Of a DNA stretch of 64,000 nt, positions 51,567 to 60,624 are shown piece after piece. Each line of letters opens with the position of its first letter. Position 1 is the first letter of the stretch. The notes beneath the pieces are model-generated. The model had not been told where the DNA came from. It ran no database searches and saw nothing but the letters and a program-made list of their open reading frames with translations. This DNA comes from an uncultured Lachnospiraceae bacterium (GTDB lineage Bacteria > Bacillota > Clostridia > Lachnospirales > Lachnospiraceae). The stretch lies in the NCBI GenBank assembly GCA_900548905.1, contig URMK01000007.1, forward strand, positions 78,339 through 142,338. Direction: 5' to 3'. The position numbers and the translations under genes were made by a program.

Positions 51567-53209
51567 GAGAAAACCGGAGCAGGACTGCATTCCGTGCGGA
51601 TTCTGAAGAAAGTGTTCAGAAAGAATCGGCTACCGGTAAGAACCCGGAGCAGCCGGAAGAGTTTGAACCTCTCCATTACGGGCCGGACGATCCCGTGGGG
51701 AACGCCGTATGGGAAGCGCCGGATCAGCCTGCGGTGGAATCCTGTGTGGATGATGCAGAGCCGGAGGAAGATTCTGTGCCTGTACCCGAAGCAGAACCGA
51801 AAGCCCCTGCGGTGAAGCTGGCCGCACCGGAAAAAGCCCGGACGCTCCGCACCCATGACCTGTTTTTTGGCGCGGAGGACAAGAACCGTGATTTCACCTC
51901 GGTGCTTCGTGAGGTGCAGGCATATCTATCCAAGGAGTACAGCAGTCTGGTGACGGAGGATACCACAGAGGAAGTCAAGGCGCAGATCCGGCGCTTTGCC
52001 GGCAAATACATTCAGGATCACCGTATCGCCGTGGAGGGCATGACCACTGACCAGCTTATTGACGGAATCTATTCCGAAATGGCGGAGTTCGGTTTTCTGA
52101 CCAAATACATTTATGGAGAAGGTATTGAGGAAATTGATGTGAATGCCTGGGATGATGTGGAGGTGCAGTATTCGGGCGGCTTTACAAAAAAGCTGGAAGA
52201 ACACTTTGACAGCCCGGAACACGCCATCAACGTGGTGCGCCGGATGCTCCATGTGTCCGGCATGGTGCTGGATGACGCCAGCCCAAGCGTCCTGGGCCAT
52301 CTCTCCAAGAACATCCGTATTGCTGTGCTGAAAAGTCCTATCGTGGATGAAGATGTAGGCGTGGCGGCCTCTATCCGGATTGTGAATCCGCAGAGCATGA
52401 AAAAAGAGGACTTTGTAAAGGGCGGAACAGCCACCGGGCAGATGCTGGACTTTTTATCCGAGTGTATCCGCTACGGGATATCCGTCTGCGTAGCCGGGGC
52501 AACTTCTTCCGGCAAGACCACGCTGCTTGGATGGCTGTTAACGACCATCCCCGACAGCAAACGTATTTACAGCATTGAAAACGGCTCCCGTGAGCTGGCG
52601 CTGGTGCGCCGCAATGAAGCCGGGCAGGTGACTAACTCCGTCATCCATACCCTGACCCGTGACAGCGAAAACGAGCGCCAGCGAGTGGATCAGATCGCCC
52701 TGCTGGATATGGCGCTGCGGTTTAACCCCGATGTGATTGTGGTGGGTGAGATGCGGGGACCGGAGGCCAACGCCGCACAGGAGGCAGCCAGAACCGGCGT
52801 GGCTGTGGTGACCACCATCCACTCCATGAGCTGTGATGCCACCTACCGGCGTATGGTGTCTTTGTGCAAACGGGCCATTGACATGAGCGATGAAACGCTG
52901 ATGGGATTTGTGACCGAAGCCTATCCCATCGTAGCGTTCTGCAAGCAGCTTGAAAACAAAGACCGCCGCCTGATGGAGATTATGGAGTGCGAGATCCTGT
53001 CGGACGGAACACGGAACTTCCGTCCCCTGTTCCAGTACCAGATCACGGAAAACCGCATTGAGGACGGCAGATTCATCATTACCGGCGAACACCGGCAGGT
53101 CAATCCGATTTCGGAGAGCCTCGCCCGCCGCCTGATGGAAAACGGAATGCCGCAGGAGATGTTAAAGCAGCTCCTTGCACCCGGAAGAAAGGAGGAAATG
53201 ACTGCATGA
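51560..53209 (+). CDS. TadA/CpaF-family secretion ATPase
   Basis: 549 residues, AAAGGAGG upstream. Residues 1-100 are an acidic, probably disordered leader; the conserved ATPase follows with Walker A GATSSGKTTLL near residue 313, Walker B region VIVVGEMRGPEA near 391 and the His box TTIHSM. It drives assembly, and possibly retraction, of the Tad pilus at the cytoplasmic face, working with the two T2SSF proteins encoded next. Confidence 0.93.
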   Translation: MLGENRSRTAFRADSEESVQKESATGKNPEQPEEFEPLHYGPDDPVGNAVWEAPDQPAVESCVDDAEPEEDSVPVPEAEPKAPAVKLAAPEKARTLRTHDLFFGAEDKNRDFTSVLREVQAYLSKEYSSLVTEDTTEEVKAQIRRFAGKYIQDHRIAVEGMTTDQLIDGIYSEMAEFGFLTKYIYGEGIEEIDVNAWDDVEVQYSGGFTKKLEEHFDSPEHAINVVRRMLHVSGMVLDDASPSVLGHLSKNIRIAVLKSPIVDEDVGVAASIRIVNPQSMKKEDFVKGGTATGQMLDFLSECIRYGISVCVAGATSSGKTTLLGWLLTTIPDSKRIYSIENGSRELALVRRNEAGQVTNSVIHTLTRDSENERQRVDQIALLDMALRFNPDVIVVGEMRGPEANAAQEAARTGVAVVTTIHSMSCDATYRRMVSLCKRAIDMSDETLMGFVTEAYPIVAFCKQLENKDRRLMEIMECEILSDGTRNFRPLFQYQITENRIEDGRFIITGEHRQVNPISESLARRLMENGMPQEMLKQLLAPGRKEEMTA

Positions 53210-54135
53210 CCGCCATACAATTATTAGCCTGCGTTGGAATGATAGCCGGCGCTTTTTTGATCCTCGGTTTAAAGCCGGTGGAGTTTACGGACAGCCTGTT
53301 TGCGTTCCTGCTCCGTCCAAAACGAAGTATCCGGGAGGATATCCAGACCTCCACCGGCAGAAAGAAAGACGGTCCGCTGCGCCGGGAAATTTCGGAAGCG
53401 CAGGCCATCCTTGAAATGACCGGGCGAAGCAGCCGCTTCTCATTAATCTGTGCTGCATCGCTGGCACTGTTCTGCACAGGCGGTTCCCTTGCCATCCTGC
53501 TGGGAAATTTCTTTCTGGCCCCGGTCATGGCGGTGGGGTTTATGTTCCTGCCGTTCTGGTATGTGAAACTGACTGCCAGCCACTACAAGCGGGATATTGC
53601 TTCCGAGCTGGAAACCGCCCTGTCGGTAGTGACCACGGCCTATCTTAGGACTGAGGACATCGTGACAGCAGTGGAGGAAAACACTGCCTACTTAAATCCG
53701 CCTGTGTCCAGGGTGTTCCGGGATTTCCTCATGCAGATCAAGCTGGTGAATCCGGATGTGGAGGCGGCGCTGAAAGCCATGAAAAGCCGGATTGACAACG
53801 AGGTGTTCCGGGAATGGTGCGATGCGCTGTGCGACTGCCAGCATGACCGGAGTTTAAAGACCACCCTCACGCCCATCGTGGCAAAGCTCTCCGATATGCG
53901 GAATGTGAATGCGGAGCTGGAGTATATGATTGCGGAGCCGAGAAAAGAGTTTCTCATGATGGTGGTTTTTGTGGTGGGGAACATTCCGCTGATGTATCTG
54001 TTAAATAAGGACTGGTATCAGGTATTGATGCATACGGCGCTGGGACAGATGATTCTGGCAGTCACGGCGGCGGTTATTTTCGTATCGGCCAGCTTCGTGG
54101 TAAAGCTGACCCGTCCCATTGAGTACAGGAGGTGA
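53206..54135 (+). CDS. TadB-like pilus inner-membrane platform protein
   Basis: 309 residues overlapping the ATPase stop by four bases. Two N-terminal and two C-terminal helices flank a cytoplasmic T2SSF-type helical domain (SELETALSVVTTAYLRTEDI, REWCDALCDCQHDRSL). It forms the membrane platform with TadC. Confidence 0.85.
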   Translation: MTAIQLLACVGMIAGAFLILGLKPVEFTDSLFAFLLRPKRSIREDIQTSTGRKKDGPLRREISEAQAILEMTGRSSRFSLICAASLALFCTGGSLAILLGNFFLAPVMAVGFMFLPFWYVKLTASHYKRDIASELETALSVVTTAYLRTEDIVTAVEENTAYLNPPVSRVFRDFLMQIKLVNPDVEAALKAMKSRIDNEVFREWCDALCDCQHDRSLKTTLTPIVAKLSDMRNVNAELEYMIAEPRKEFLMMVVFVVGNIPLMYLLNKDWYQVLMHTALGQMILAVTAAVIFVSASFVVKLTRPIEYRR

Positions 54136-54139
54136 TGCC

Positions 54140-55012
54140 ATGACGGGACTCTTATGTTTATTCGGGCTGTTTTTAGCCCTTGGGCTGTTCTTTCTGGCCG
54201 CCTCCCTCCTGCGTCTGCCCACCATCGGAGCAGCCAGGGCTATGCTTGGAACCGTAAAGCAGGAGAAGAAAGCGGCCAGGACCGTAGAAACCTATCTGAT
54301 GACCGTGGCGGTGCGGCTGGCAAAGTACATCCGTATGGATGAGTACAAGCGCAGCCGGATGAACAACATCCTGAAAGCCAGCGGCATGAACCTGACCCCA
54401 GAGGTCTATCAGGCATACGCCTTCGTGAAAGCCGGAGCCATTCTGCTGGGGGTAATCCCCTGTGTGTTTCTCCTGCCCTTATTGTCGCCGGTGGTGATCA
54501 TCCTGTCGCTGCTGACTTATTTCAAAGAGAGCCAGAAAGCCGATGAATGGCTGAAAGCCAAGCGGGATGAAATCGAGGGAGAGCTGCCCCGTCTGGTGGC
54601 AACCATAGAGCAGGAGCTTAAAGCCAGCCGTAACGTCATTGGGATGCTGGAGCGGTTCAAGGCAAACGCCGGGGCAGCGCTGGTGAACGAGCTGGATATC
54701 CTGCTTGCAGACATGCGTTCCTCCAACTATGAGGCGGCGCTGACCCGTTTCGAGTCAAGGCTCAATTCGCCGATGCTCTCAGATGTGGTGCGCGGTCTTA
54801 TCGGTGTGCTGCGTGGCGATGACAGCGCGGTATATTTTCAGATGCTGGCCCATGATTTCAAGCAACTGGAACTGCAGAGACTCAAGGCTAAGGCTCAGAA
54901 GATACCACCCAAAATCCGGGTGTTCTCCTTTGCCATGCTGGTGTGTTTCCTGCTGACCTATCTGGTGATTATCGCTTATGTGGCGGTAACCAGCCTCGGC
55001 GGGATGTTTTAA
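54140..55012 (+). CDS. TadC-like pilus inner-membrane platform protein
   Basis: 290 residues from the ATG at 54140 (AGGAGGTGAT upstream). N-terminal helix at residues 2-25, a helix pair near 95-130, a cytoplasmic T2SSF domain (ELPRLVATIEQELKASRNVI) and a final helix (VCFLLTYLVIIAYVAV). Partner of TadB, four bases after it. Confidence 0.85.
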   Translation: MTGLLCLFGLFLALGLFFLAASLLRLPTIGAARAMLGTVKQEKKAARTVETYLMTVAVRLAKYIRMDEYKRSRMNNILKASGMNLTPEVYQAYAFVKAGAILLGVIPCVFLLPLLSPVVIILSLLTYFKESQKADEWLKAKRDEIEGELPRLVATIEQELKASRNVIGMLERFKANAGAALVNELDILLADMRSSNYEAALTRFESRLNSPMLSDVVRGLIGVLRGDDSAVYFQMLAHDFKQLELQRLKAKAQKIPPKIRVFSFAMLVCFLLTYLVIIAYVAVTSLGGMF

Positions 55013-55024
55013 AGGAGGGAGATC

Positions 55025-56200
55025 ATGCCATCTAAGCCGATTGTTTATAAAGAAAAGGAGTATGCGTCTCAAAAGGAGCTATGCAGAGAATTTGGTATAA
55101 ACTACCACACCTTTACCACCCGCATGAGGAATGGCTGGAGTTTGGAAAAGACAATGGAAGTTGGAGTTGGTGAAATCGTAACAACCGGCAATCCGGTGGA
55201 ATATGAAGGAAAGGCATACCCATCCGTAAAAGCACTGGCTGAGGAATATGGCCTGCCTTATAGCTCCCTTTCTCATCTCTACAGTCGCAAACAGAACATA
55301 GAAGCCGCTGTGGAGAGCTGCATGAAGCAACTGGAAAAAGCTGTTGTGGTATGGGGACGACCGTATAAGGGAGTATCAAATGTAGCCCTGGAATTCGGAC
55401 TTCGTCATGCGTCTTTATATGGACAATGGAAAAAAGGAGTGCCACTGGAAACGGCAGTACGGGAGTTACTGAGTAAGGAACCGATTACTTTTCGCGGAAA
55501 GACGTATGCTCATTTCTCGGATTTATGCGCTCAGTTTCGGGTGCAACCAGCAAACGCCTATGCCCGGCTTGCCTATGGGATGCCGTTGGAAAGTGCTTTG
55601 ACACAGCCAGTAAAGAAAAGCGGCCGGGGATATCCAGAAGAATTTGATGGAAAATGGTATGAAAGCCGCATCCAACTATGCCGGGCCTATGGAATTTCAG
55701 ATAATTGTGTACGGGAGCAGACAAAGAAGAAAGCGTTGGAATATATGGATTCGTTCCGGCTTCTGATTCAGTTAAAAGAACTGGCAGGTATCCCGCAGAC
55801 CGAACTGCTCACCTACATTCCGGGCTGCAGAATCAGAGGAAGAAATTACAAAACCGTGGCCGCCCTGCTTGCTGTATTTGAAATTACAGCGACTGCTTTT
55901 TATACCTACAAGTCGCGCCATCACTACGTAAATATTTTTGATGCATTGAGAGGAATGCAGGCTGAACGGATGGAAGTGTATACCTTTGATGGGATGCAAA
56001 TAACAGGCCGGGAAGTTCGTCAGAAATTTACAGACCATGAACTGAAGAAAATGAGACTGAATCCCATTATAGTACCGCGATACCCAACGCTGCAGACAGC
56101 CGATTTTCAGACAGGCTGTGTCGACACCTTGGAAATTTATGAAGCTCTTTTATACGACAAACTTCATCCAAAACAGGGAATATCTATGGAATTAAGGTGA
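55025..56200 (+). CDS. Protein of about seven tandem HTH-like repeats (NUMOD-type modules)
   Basis: 391 residues, AAAGGAGGGAG upstream. It is built from repeats of 42-50 residues, starting near residues 5, 57, 106, 153, 204, 264 and 316. Each shows the pattern hydrophobic-x-[YF]-x-G-K-x-Y-x-S-x-x-x-L, then [FY]-G-[IL] and a helix, often ending R-x-x-x-G-x-x-L-E-x-A. Examples are YEGKAYPSVKALAEEYGL and FRGKTYAHFSDLCAQFRV. The pattern resembles NUMOD1/HTH DNA-binding modules, so sequence-specific DNA binding by a chain of modules is likely. It lies between tadC and the pseudopilin genes, where no such protein is expected. Base usage is more AT-rich than in its neighbours. Confidence 0.7.
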   Translation: MPSKPIVYKEKEYASQKELCREFGINYHTFTTRMRNGWSLEKTMEVGVGEIVTTGNPVEYEGKAYPSVKALAEEYGLPYSSLSHLYSRKQNIEAAVESCMKQLEKAVVVWGRPYKGVSNVALEFGLRHASLYGQWKKGVPLETAVRELLSKEPITFRGKTYAHFSDLCAQFRVQPANAYARLAYGMPLESALTQPVKKSGRGYPEEFDGKWYESRIQLCRAYGISDNCVREQTKKKALEYMDSFRLLIQLKELAGIPQTELLTYIPGCRIRGRNYKTVAALLAVFEITATAFYTYKSRHHYVNIFDALRGMQAERMEVYTFDGMQITGREVRQKFTDHELKKMRLNPIIVPRYPTLQTADFQTGCVDTLEIYEALLYDKLHPKQGISMELR

Positions 56201-56227
56201 GTTAGTATGTGAAAGGAGGTAAATAGA

Positions 56228-56605
56228 ATGATGAAGCATGAAAAAGAACGAAAACTCAAAGAGCGTCTGAAAGCAAATTATGAAGCCTATATTCAACAGC
56301 TTAAGGTTAAGCCCGCTCCCGACCTGATTGAGATGGCGTCCGAAATTGCCGCAGCCAAATTTATCTATGAGGAATTGGAGGTGGAAGGAGCGTTTACCGA
56401 ATATTCGGATTACCTCCTGCAGTTTGAAAACCCGCTGGAGGTACTGCGGGATTACTGGATCGGAGAGAACAGCTACGACCACCATGAGGAACTGGATCAT
56501 GCGCTGTGGAATATGGCCGACAAGGGCATCGGCGAGGACGACTATCCCCTGATGGGAGAAGGCACTGAAAGCCCTACGTTGGAACAGGGGGTGGCCATGT
56601 GCTGA
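56228..56605 (+). CDS. Acidic helical protein, possibly DUF3848-like
   Basis: 125 residues, AAAGGAGGT upstream. Basic start, then helices with YEAYIQQLKVKPAPDLIEMA and AAAKFIYEELE, which recall DUF3848, a domain of mobile-element polyvalent proteins; the call is tentative. It ends SPTLEQGVAMC, but the last codons overlap the start of the next gene, so this terminal Met may only reflect the overlap. Confidence 0.6.
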   Translation: MMKHEKERKLKERLKANYEAYIQQLKVKPAPDLIEMASEIAAAKFIYEELEVEGAFTEYSDYLLQFENPLEVLRDYWIGENSYDHHEELDHALWNMADKGIGEDDYPLMGEGTESPTLEQGVAMC

Positions 56606-57006
56606 AACGGCTCGGTGTCATCTTAAAAAGCAGACGGGCCGAGGGGTACGTGGATGTCATTGTGCTGGTGCTGTGCGCCGTCATGGTACTGGCACTGGCG
56701 CTCAAGGTGCTGCCGGTGTTCGTGGCGAAACAGCAGCTTGACACGTTCGCCACAGAATTGGTGCGGGAAGCGGAGGTCACAGGACGGGTTGGTTCAGAAA
56801 CCACCCGTCGGGCGTCTGTTCTGCGGGAGCAAACAGGCATTGATCCCGATATATCATGGTCAGTCAGCGGAAAAATCCAGCTTAACGAGGAAGTGACAGT
56901 CATCCTGACACTTCAGAGAAACATTGGGCTGTTCGGAGATTTTGGTTCTTTTCCCATTACCCTGCGGGCGCAGGCTGCTGGCAAGTCAGAAGTATATTGG
57001 AAGTGA
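56599..57006 (+). CDS. DUF4320 TadE-like pseudopilin
   Basis: 135 residues, GTG start inside the end of the previous gene. A short basic leader (KSRRAEGYVDVIVLVLCAV), then one helix and a beta-rich extracytoplasmic domain, as in TadE/TadF minor pilins. The G-Y in front of the helix is a plausible prepilin cleavage region. Family DUF4320. Confidence 0.78.
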   Translation: MLKRLGVILKSRRAEGYVDVIVLVLCAVMVLALALKVLPVFVAKQQLDTFATELVREAEVTGRVGSETTRRASVLREQTGIDPDISWSVSGKIQLNEEVTVILTLQRNIGLFGDFGSFPITLRAQAAGKSEVYWK

Positions 57007-57014
57007 GGTGAGGA

Positions 57015-57581
57015 ATGAGGTTGTGTGAGAACTTAAAGAGACTCTTAAAAGATAAGCAAGGCGTGTCCTTCCCTCTGGTGATCAGCGTCACGCTGGCACT
57101 TATTATTATTTTGTGCGGCGTGAGCGAATATTTCCGGCTCCAGATCATTGCCTCCGGCGTTCGGGAAGCGGTGGAGGATGCCATTATCTCCACGGTAAAT
57201 GACAACTATGCCGGTGTGTATCATGGTGTCCGGGAGGGGTATTCGGGCGGTTATCTGCCAGAGGGCGAAACTTCATGGGAAACGGCGGTGAGTGAGGGGG
57301 ACATCTATACCTATCTGGACAGGACCATTGGAACCGAACTGTCTGGCGGCCGCCATGTAAAATATGCCGGAGATGCCGGTAATGCGCTGGAATTTGCCAT
57401 TGACAGCCTGTCTGTAAACATCCGCAATGCACCGCTGGCACCTTCCGACCCGCAAAATGCCCAGAGGTTTGAAGCCGATGCAATAATCCGGCTGGAAGTG
57501 CCGGTGCGGTTCGGGGGAAAATTACTGCCCTCCATGCATATCACGATGAAGGTACAGGCGGGATATATCGAAGTGTTCTGA
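57015..57581 (+). CDS. TadE/TadG-like pseudopilin
   Basis: 188 residues. The leader RLLKDKQGVSFPLVISVTLA resembles the cleavage site and start of the hydrophobic helix of TadE-type pseudopilins. The extracytoplasmic part is about 150 residues. It follows the DUF4320 gene by eight bases and probably forms a minor-pilin complex with it. Confidence 0.75.
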   Translation: MRLCENLKRLLKDKQGVSFPLVISVTLALIIILCGVSEYFRLQIIASGVREAVEDAIISTVNDNYAGVYHGVREGYSGGYLPEGETSWETAVSEGDIYTYLDRTIGTELSGGRHVKYAGDAGNALEFAIDSLSVNIRNAPLAPSDPQNAQRFEADAIIRLEVPVRFGGKLLPSMHITMKVQAGYIEVF

Positions 57582-57684
57582 AAAACTTCGGGAAGAATTA
57601 GGGAATTTGCTGGACTTCTAAAAAGATATATAGTATGTTGTGACTTGAAAAAGATATATCCAACCTTGAAAGGAGGCTTTTTAT

Positions 57685-58284
57685 ATGAAACTGACTGAGA
57701 AAACGAAAAAGTATCTGGTCCTCGGAGGTGGTGCAGTGCTCTGTGTTGGACTGCTCATAGCCATCAGCCTGCAGTTTGGCAAAGCGCCTGCTGGAGAAGA
57801 TAAACTGCCGGAGGAAAGCCCTGCTGCAACAGAGCTGGCAGTCGATTCCAGCATTCCGGCATCCGGCTCCACGGAGGAATCCACAGAAGAAAAAGAGGTG
57901 GTGATCCTGCCGAACACGGATGCGGCGGAGGGCACGGATACCGGCCAGTCGGTGGATACCCGACCGGCACAGACTGACCAGACGGAACAGAGCATCCAGC
58001 CGGAGGTTACCAAACCTGCAGAGCCGGAGGAAACGGTGATAAGCGATCCCACACAGAAGCCGGACGGAACAAAAGTGGAAACTCCGCCAGTTCCTGTGGA
58101 ACATGAGGAAGTAGTGACACCAGCGGAAACGACTGCAGCTCCGGGAGAGCCGCAGGGTGGGGAAACACAGGACGGCAAAGTATACCTTCCTGGATTTGGC
58201 TGGGTAACAGATACAGGTTCCAGTGGAACAACAGCAGATGATATGTATGAAAACGGCAATAAAATAGGAGAGATGGGAAATTAA
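57685..58284 (+). CDS. DUF6550-like membrane-anchored disordered protein
   Basis: 199 residues, AAAGGAGG upstream. One N-terminal helix (residues 10-30) and then a long extracytoplasmic chain rich in Glu, Thr, Pro and Ser, ending with a short structured motif (GKVYLPGFGWVTDTG). This layout is that of DUF6550 proteins of conjugative elements. It could span the cell wall next to the pilus machinery. The 100 bases upstream contain two copies of AAAAAGATATAT but no clear promoter. Confidence 0.72.
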   Translation: MKLTEKTKKYLVLGGGAVLCVGLLIAISLQFGKAPAGEDKLPEESPAATELAVDSSIPASGSTEESTEEKEVVILPNTDAAEGTDTGQSVDTRPAQTDQTEQSIQPEVTKPAEPEETVISDPTQKPDGTKVETPPVPVEHEEVVTPAETTAAPGEPQGGETQDGKVYLPGFGWVTDTGSSGTTADDMYENGNKIGEMGN

Positions 58285-58345
58285 ATCAGAAACAGAAGGG
58301 CATGGTCTTCGGGGCTGTGCCTTTTTTTGTGGAAGGAGAATATGT

Positions 58346-60049
58346 TTGAAACAAATAAAAGGACTCATCGTGGCAGTGTTGATGCTTATAGCCATACTGC
58401 CATGTCAGACAGCCTATGCCGTAGGTGAAGGAAATGTAGACAATGGAGGCGGTGGAATGGGGCAGGGAACCAGCGCTAATAAGTGGACACCGGGAGATGA
58501 GGGTGTCCGTGTCACAGTGGTTCGTGTGTCTGACCATACAGTAGTGACAACATCGATTGACTTGACAAATAAATCCCCTGTTATTCAGTCCCATTTTTCA
58601 AAGGTCAGCAAAGTGCAGTATACGAATGGAACCTCAATTTCCCCAAGCGTAAGCACTTATTCGTATGTGAATCCAGCACAGGCTCTGCCTAAAATCATCA
58701 GTTCACAGAGTCTGGGGCAGGCAAGCATTGCAGAAATCAAATCCTATTTTACAGACGAACAGGTCATCCGCAGCATTGCAAATCTTACAGGAATGGAGTT
58801 TGATGTACTGATCAACGGAGAATACAGGCTTCTGATAGAGCCAATTGCCTATGTCACGTTCCAGGGAGTGAAGCTCTCCATGACAGCTACCGAAGCCGCG
58901 TTGTATGATGAACAGACAAGCGGTGCAGTCCGCGCTATGCTTCCAACCGTTGGTTTTCAGAACCTGCCCCTGGCGATGTTTCTCGAAGTGGCGGACTTAG
59001 GATATCCTGCATGGAGTGGACCGACAACAGGAGTCCGATCTAATCACGAGATAAAGACATCGCTGGGACTTGGCGTGGTACGGTTCAATGAGGCACCCCC
59101 TGAAGTTCCAGAAGCCAGCACCTATGACTATGAGTACCGTACCAACACAGAAGTCATCACATCGGTAAATGTCAGCGGAGGCCAGAGCGACCCGGATCAC
59201 CCGGTTTCAGTCACATTCGATGTAGGCGGCCGCAGTTACACGGTGAATAACGTATATTACCCGGACGGTGACAGCCAGCTTGCATGGATTCGCTGGATAA
59301 CACCGGATACACCACAGACCATGACGATAACGGTGCGTGTTCATGGTGGAGGCTCGGTTTCTCAGGGAACTATCCGTGTAAACATCATAGACTTGGACGA
59401 AAATCCACCTCCTGACCCTAATGCAGATGACCGTAATGACAGCTTCACAAGACCATCTGTGCCGAACAATGCACAGGTTAATTCGGCAAGCTGGGGTATC
59501 TGGAGGCCATGGTGGTATGCCTATTGGGTGTGGCATAGTGGAGACGATGATGACTCAGGATACTGGTGCGATCACGGATGGTGGGAGTTCGATTTCGACC
59601 GCTACAACGCCAGCCTTTCCGCCACCATGAGCATCACGCCGGATGAAAAAGCGCCTACCGCCAATGGAAAAATAATGAAATCTGGATATGGCTTCAACGA
59701 GGAAGTCACTACCCATGTGAGCACGAACCAGAGTTCAGCGGTCACGGCGGCGCAGAATGCAGTCACCTACTTCCCAGAGTTCCAGTATCAAGGCTTCTGG
59801 CGTCTCCTTGACCGGATGGGCGGAGGCTATAACATGACCCATGAATTCAAGAAAAACCGCTACAGCACCTATAACCGCCGGACACATTTCACGCCGATCT
59901 GGTATCCGGATGGAAGCTACACGCCCTATACATGGCTGATTGACTGCTGGACGCCTGCAGGAATGCTCAGTATGAACCTGACCGACAGCCTGACCATTGA
60001 CGGAAACCTCTGGAGCGACTGGCACATCGCACCGCAAAAGCCGGACTAG
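58346..60049 (+). CDS. Large secreted protein of the pilus locus, possible tip or surface adhesin
   Basis: 567 residues, TTG start behind GGAAGGAG. It has a signal peptide (LIVAVLMLIAILPCQTAYA) and a beta-rich middle part with repeated immunoglobulin-like strands (YEYRTNTEVITSVNVSGG, MTITVRVHGGGSVSQGT), then a Trp/Tyr-rich stretch (WGIWRPWWYAYWVWHSG) and a C-terminal domain. No sortase motif is seen. I do not recognise a named family. Position at the end of the tad set suggests a surface component of the pilus or of mating-pair contact. Confidence 0.75.
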   Translation: MKQIKGLIVAVLMLIAILPCQTAYAVGEGNVDNGGGGMGQGTSANKWTPGDEGVRVTVVRVSDHTVVTTSIDLTNKSPVIQSHFSKVSKVQYTNGTSISPSVSTYSYVNPAQALPKIISSQSLGQASIAEIKSYFTDEQVIRSIANLTGMEFDVLINGEYRLLIEPIAYVTFQGVKLSMTATEAALYDEQTSGAVRAMLPTVGFQNLPLAMFLEVADLGYPAWSGPTTGVRSNHEIKTSLGLGVVRFNEAPPEVPEASTYDYEYRTNTEVITSVNVSGGQSDPDHPVSVTFDVGGRSYTVNNVYYPDGDSQLAWIRWITPDTPQTMTITVRVHGGGSVSQGTIRVNIIDLDENPPPDPNADDRNDSFTRPSVPNNAQVNSASWGIWRPWWYAYWVWHSGDDDDSGYWCDHGWWEFDFDRYNASLSATMSITPDEKAPTANGKIMKSGYGFNEEVTTHVSTNQSSAVTAAQNAVTYFPEFQYQGFWRLLDRMGGGYNMTHEFKKNRYSTYNRRTHFTPIWYPDGSYTPYTWLIDCWTPAGMLSMNLTDSLTIDGNLWSDWHIAPQKPD

Positions 60050-60060
60050 GGGGTGCGGCT

Positions 60061-60525
60061 ATGGCATATGAACGAATCAGCAAGCCGGCCGGACCAGTCT
60101 ACCACTACACTGACCGGAAAAATCTGCCCTCTATTTTGCGGGATGGACGCATCCGGCGCAAAGGTGATATTGAGTGCTGGGTGTGCGGCTCCCTCGAAGA
60201 TACCCTGAAGCTGATGCGTCAGACCCTTATGATGGAGGGAAAGCCTTACTATAAAGTGAACGGTACGCTTGCCCATTATCCGAAATTTGTGCCGGAGGAT
60301 TACGTAATCCTCAAGCTGGAGCCACGCTATCAGAATGGAGAATGGATACGCTGGAATCAGGAACTGCCGCCGGGCAGCCCGCCGGAGCTGGTGCAGGCAG
60401 CCTGCGAATTCAGCAGGCTGAAGCTGGGATTCAGGGGTGACTTAAAATTCCGTGAGCATCCGGAAGTTATTGAAGCGGCGGATCTGCTCTCCGGGCAGGA
60501 GCATCAGCCAACGCTGTCCATGTAA
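60061..60525 (+). CDS. Possible ADP-ribosyltransferase-fold protein with TLSM tail
   Basis: 154 residues; the next gene after the secreted protein, 11 bases on. It begins VYHYTDRKNLPSILRDGRIR: the H-x-T followed by an N-L-x-x-I-L-x-x-G turn is the opening of DarT, KptA and related ADP-ribosyltransferase folds. A conserved catalytic Glu region could not be fixed by eye, so activity is uncertain. The protein ends EHQPTLSM, identical in its last four residues to the YodL-like protein at 47097. It could be an effector delivered to the recipient. Followed by a terminator. Confidence 0.6.
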   Translation: MAYERISKPAGPVYHYTDRKNLPSILRDGRIRRKGDIECWVCGSLEDTLKLMRQTLMMEGKPYYKVNGTLAHYPKFVPEDYVILKLEPRYQNGEWIRWNQELPPGSPPELVQAACEFSRLKLGFRGDLKFREHPEVIEAADLLSGQEHQPTLSM

Positions 60526-60551
60526 GAACAATCAACAGAAAAAGAACAAAG

Positions 60552-60592
60552 ACTGCACTGCCGAATCAATCGCGGCTCTGCAGTTTTTTCTT
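60552..60592 (+). terminator. Terminator between the pilus locus and the VirB2-like gene
   Basis: ACTGCA (60552-60557) pairs with TGCAGT (60579-60584), with an inner CGG/CCG pairing, followed by six T residues. It separates the pilus unit from the conjugation unit. Confidence 0.7.
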
Positions 60593-60624
60593 TTTCACAG
60601 CCTCAAAATGAAGGGAGAATCCAA

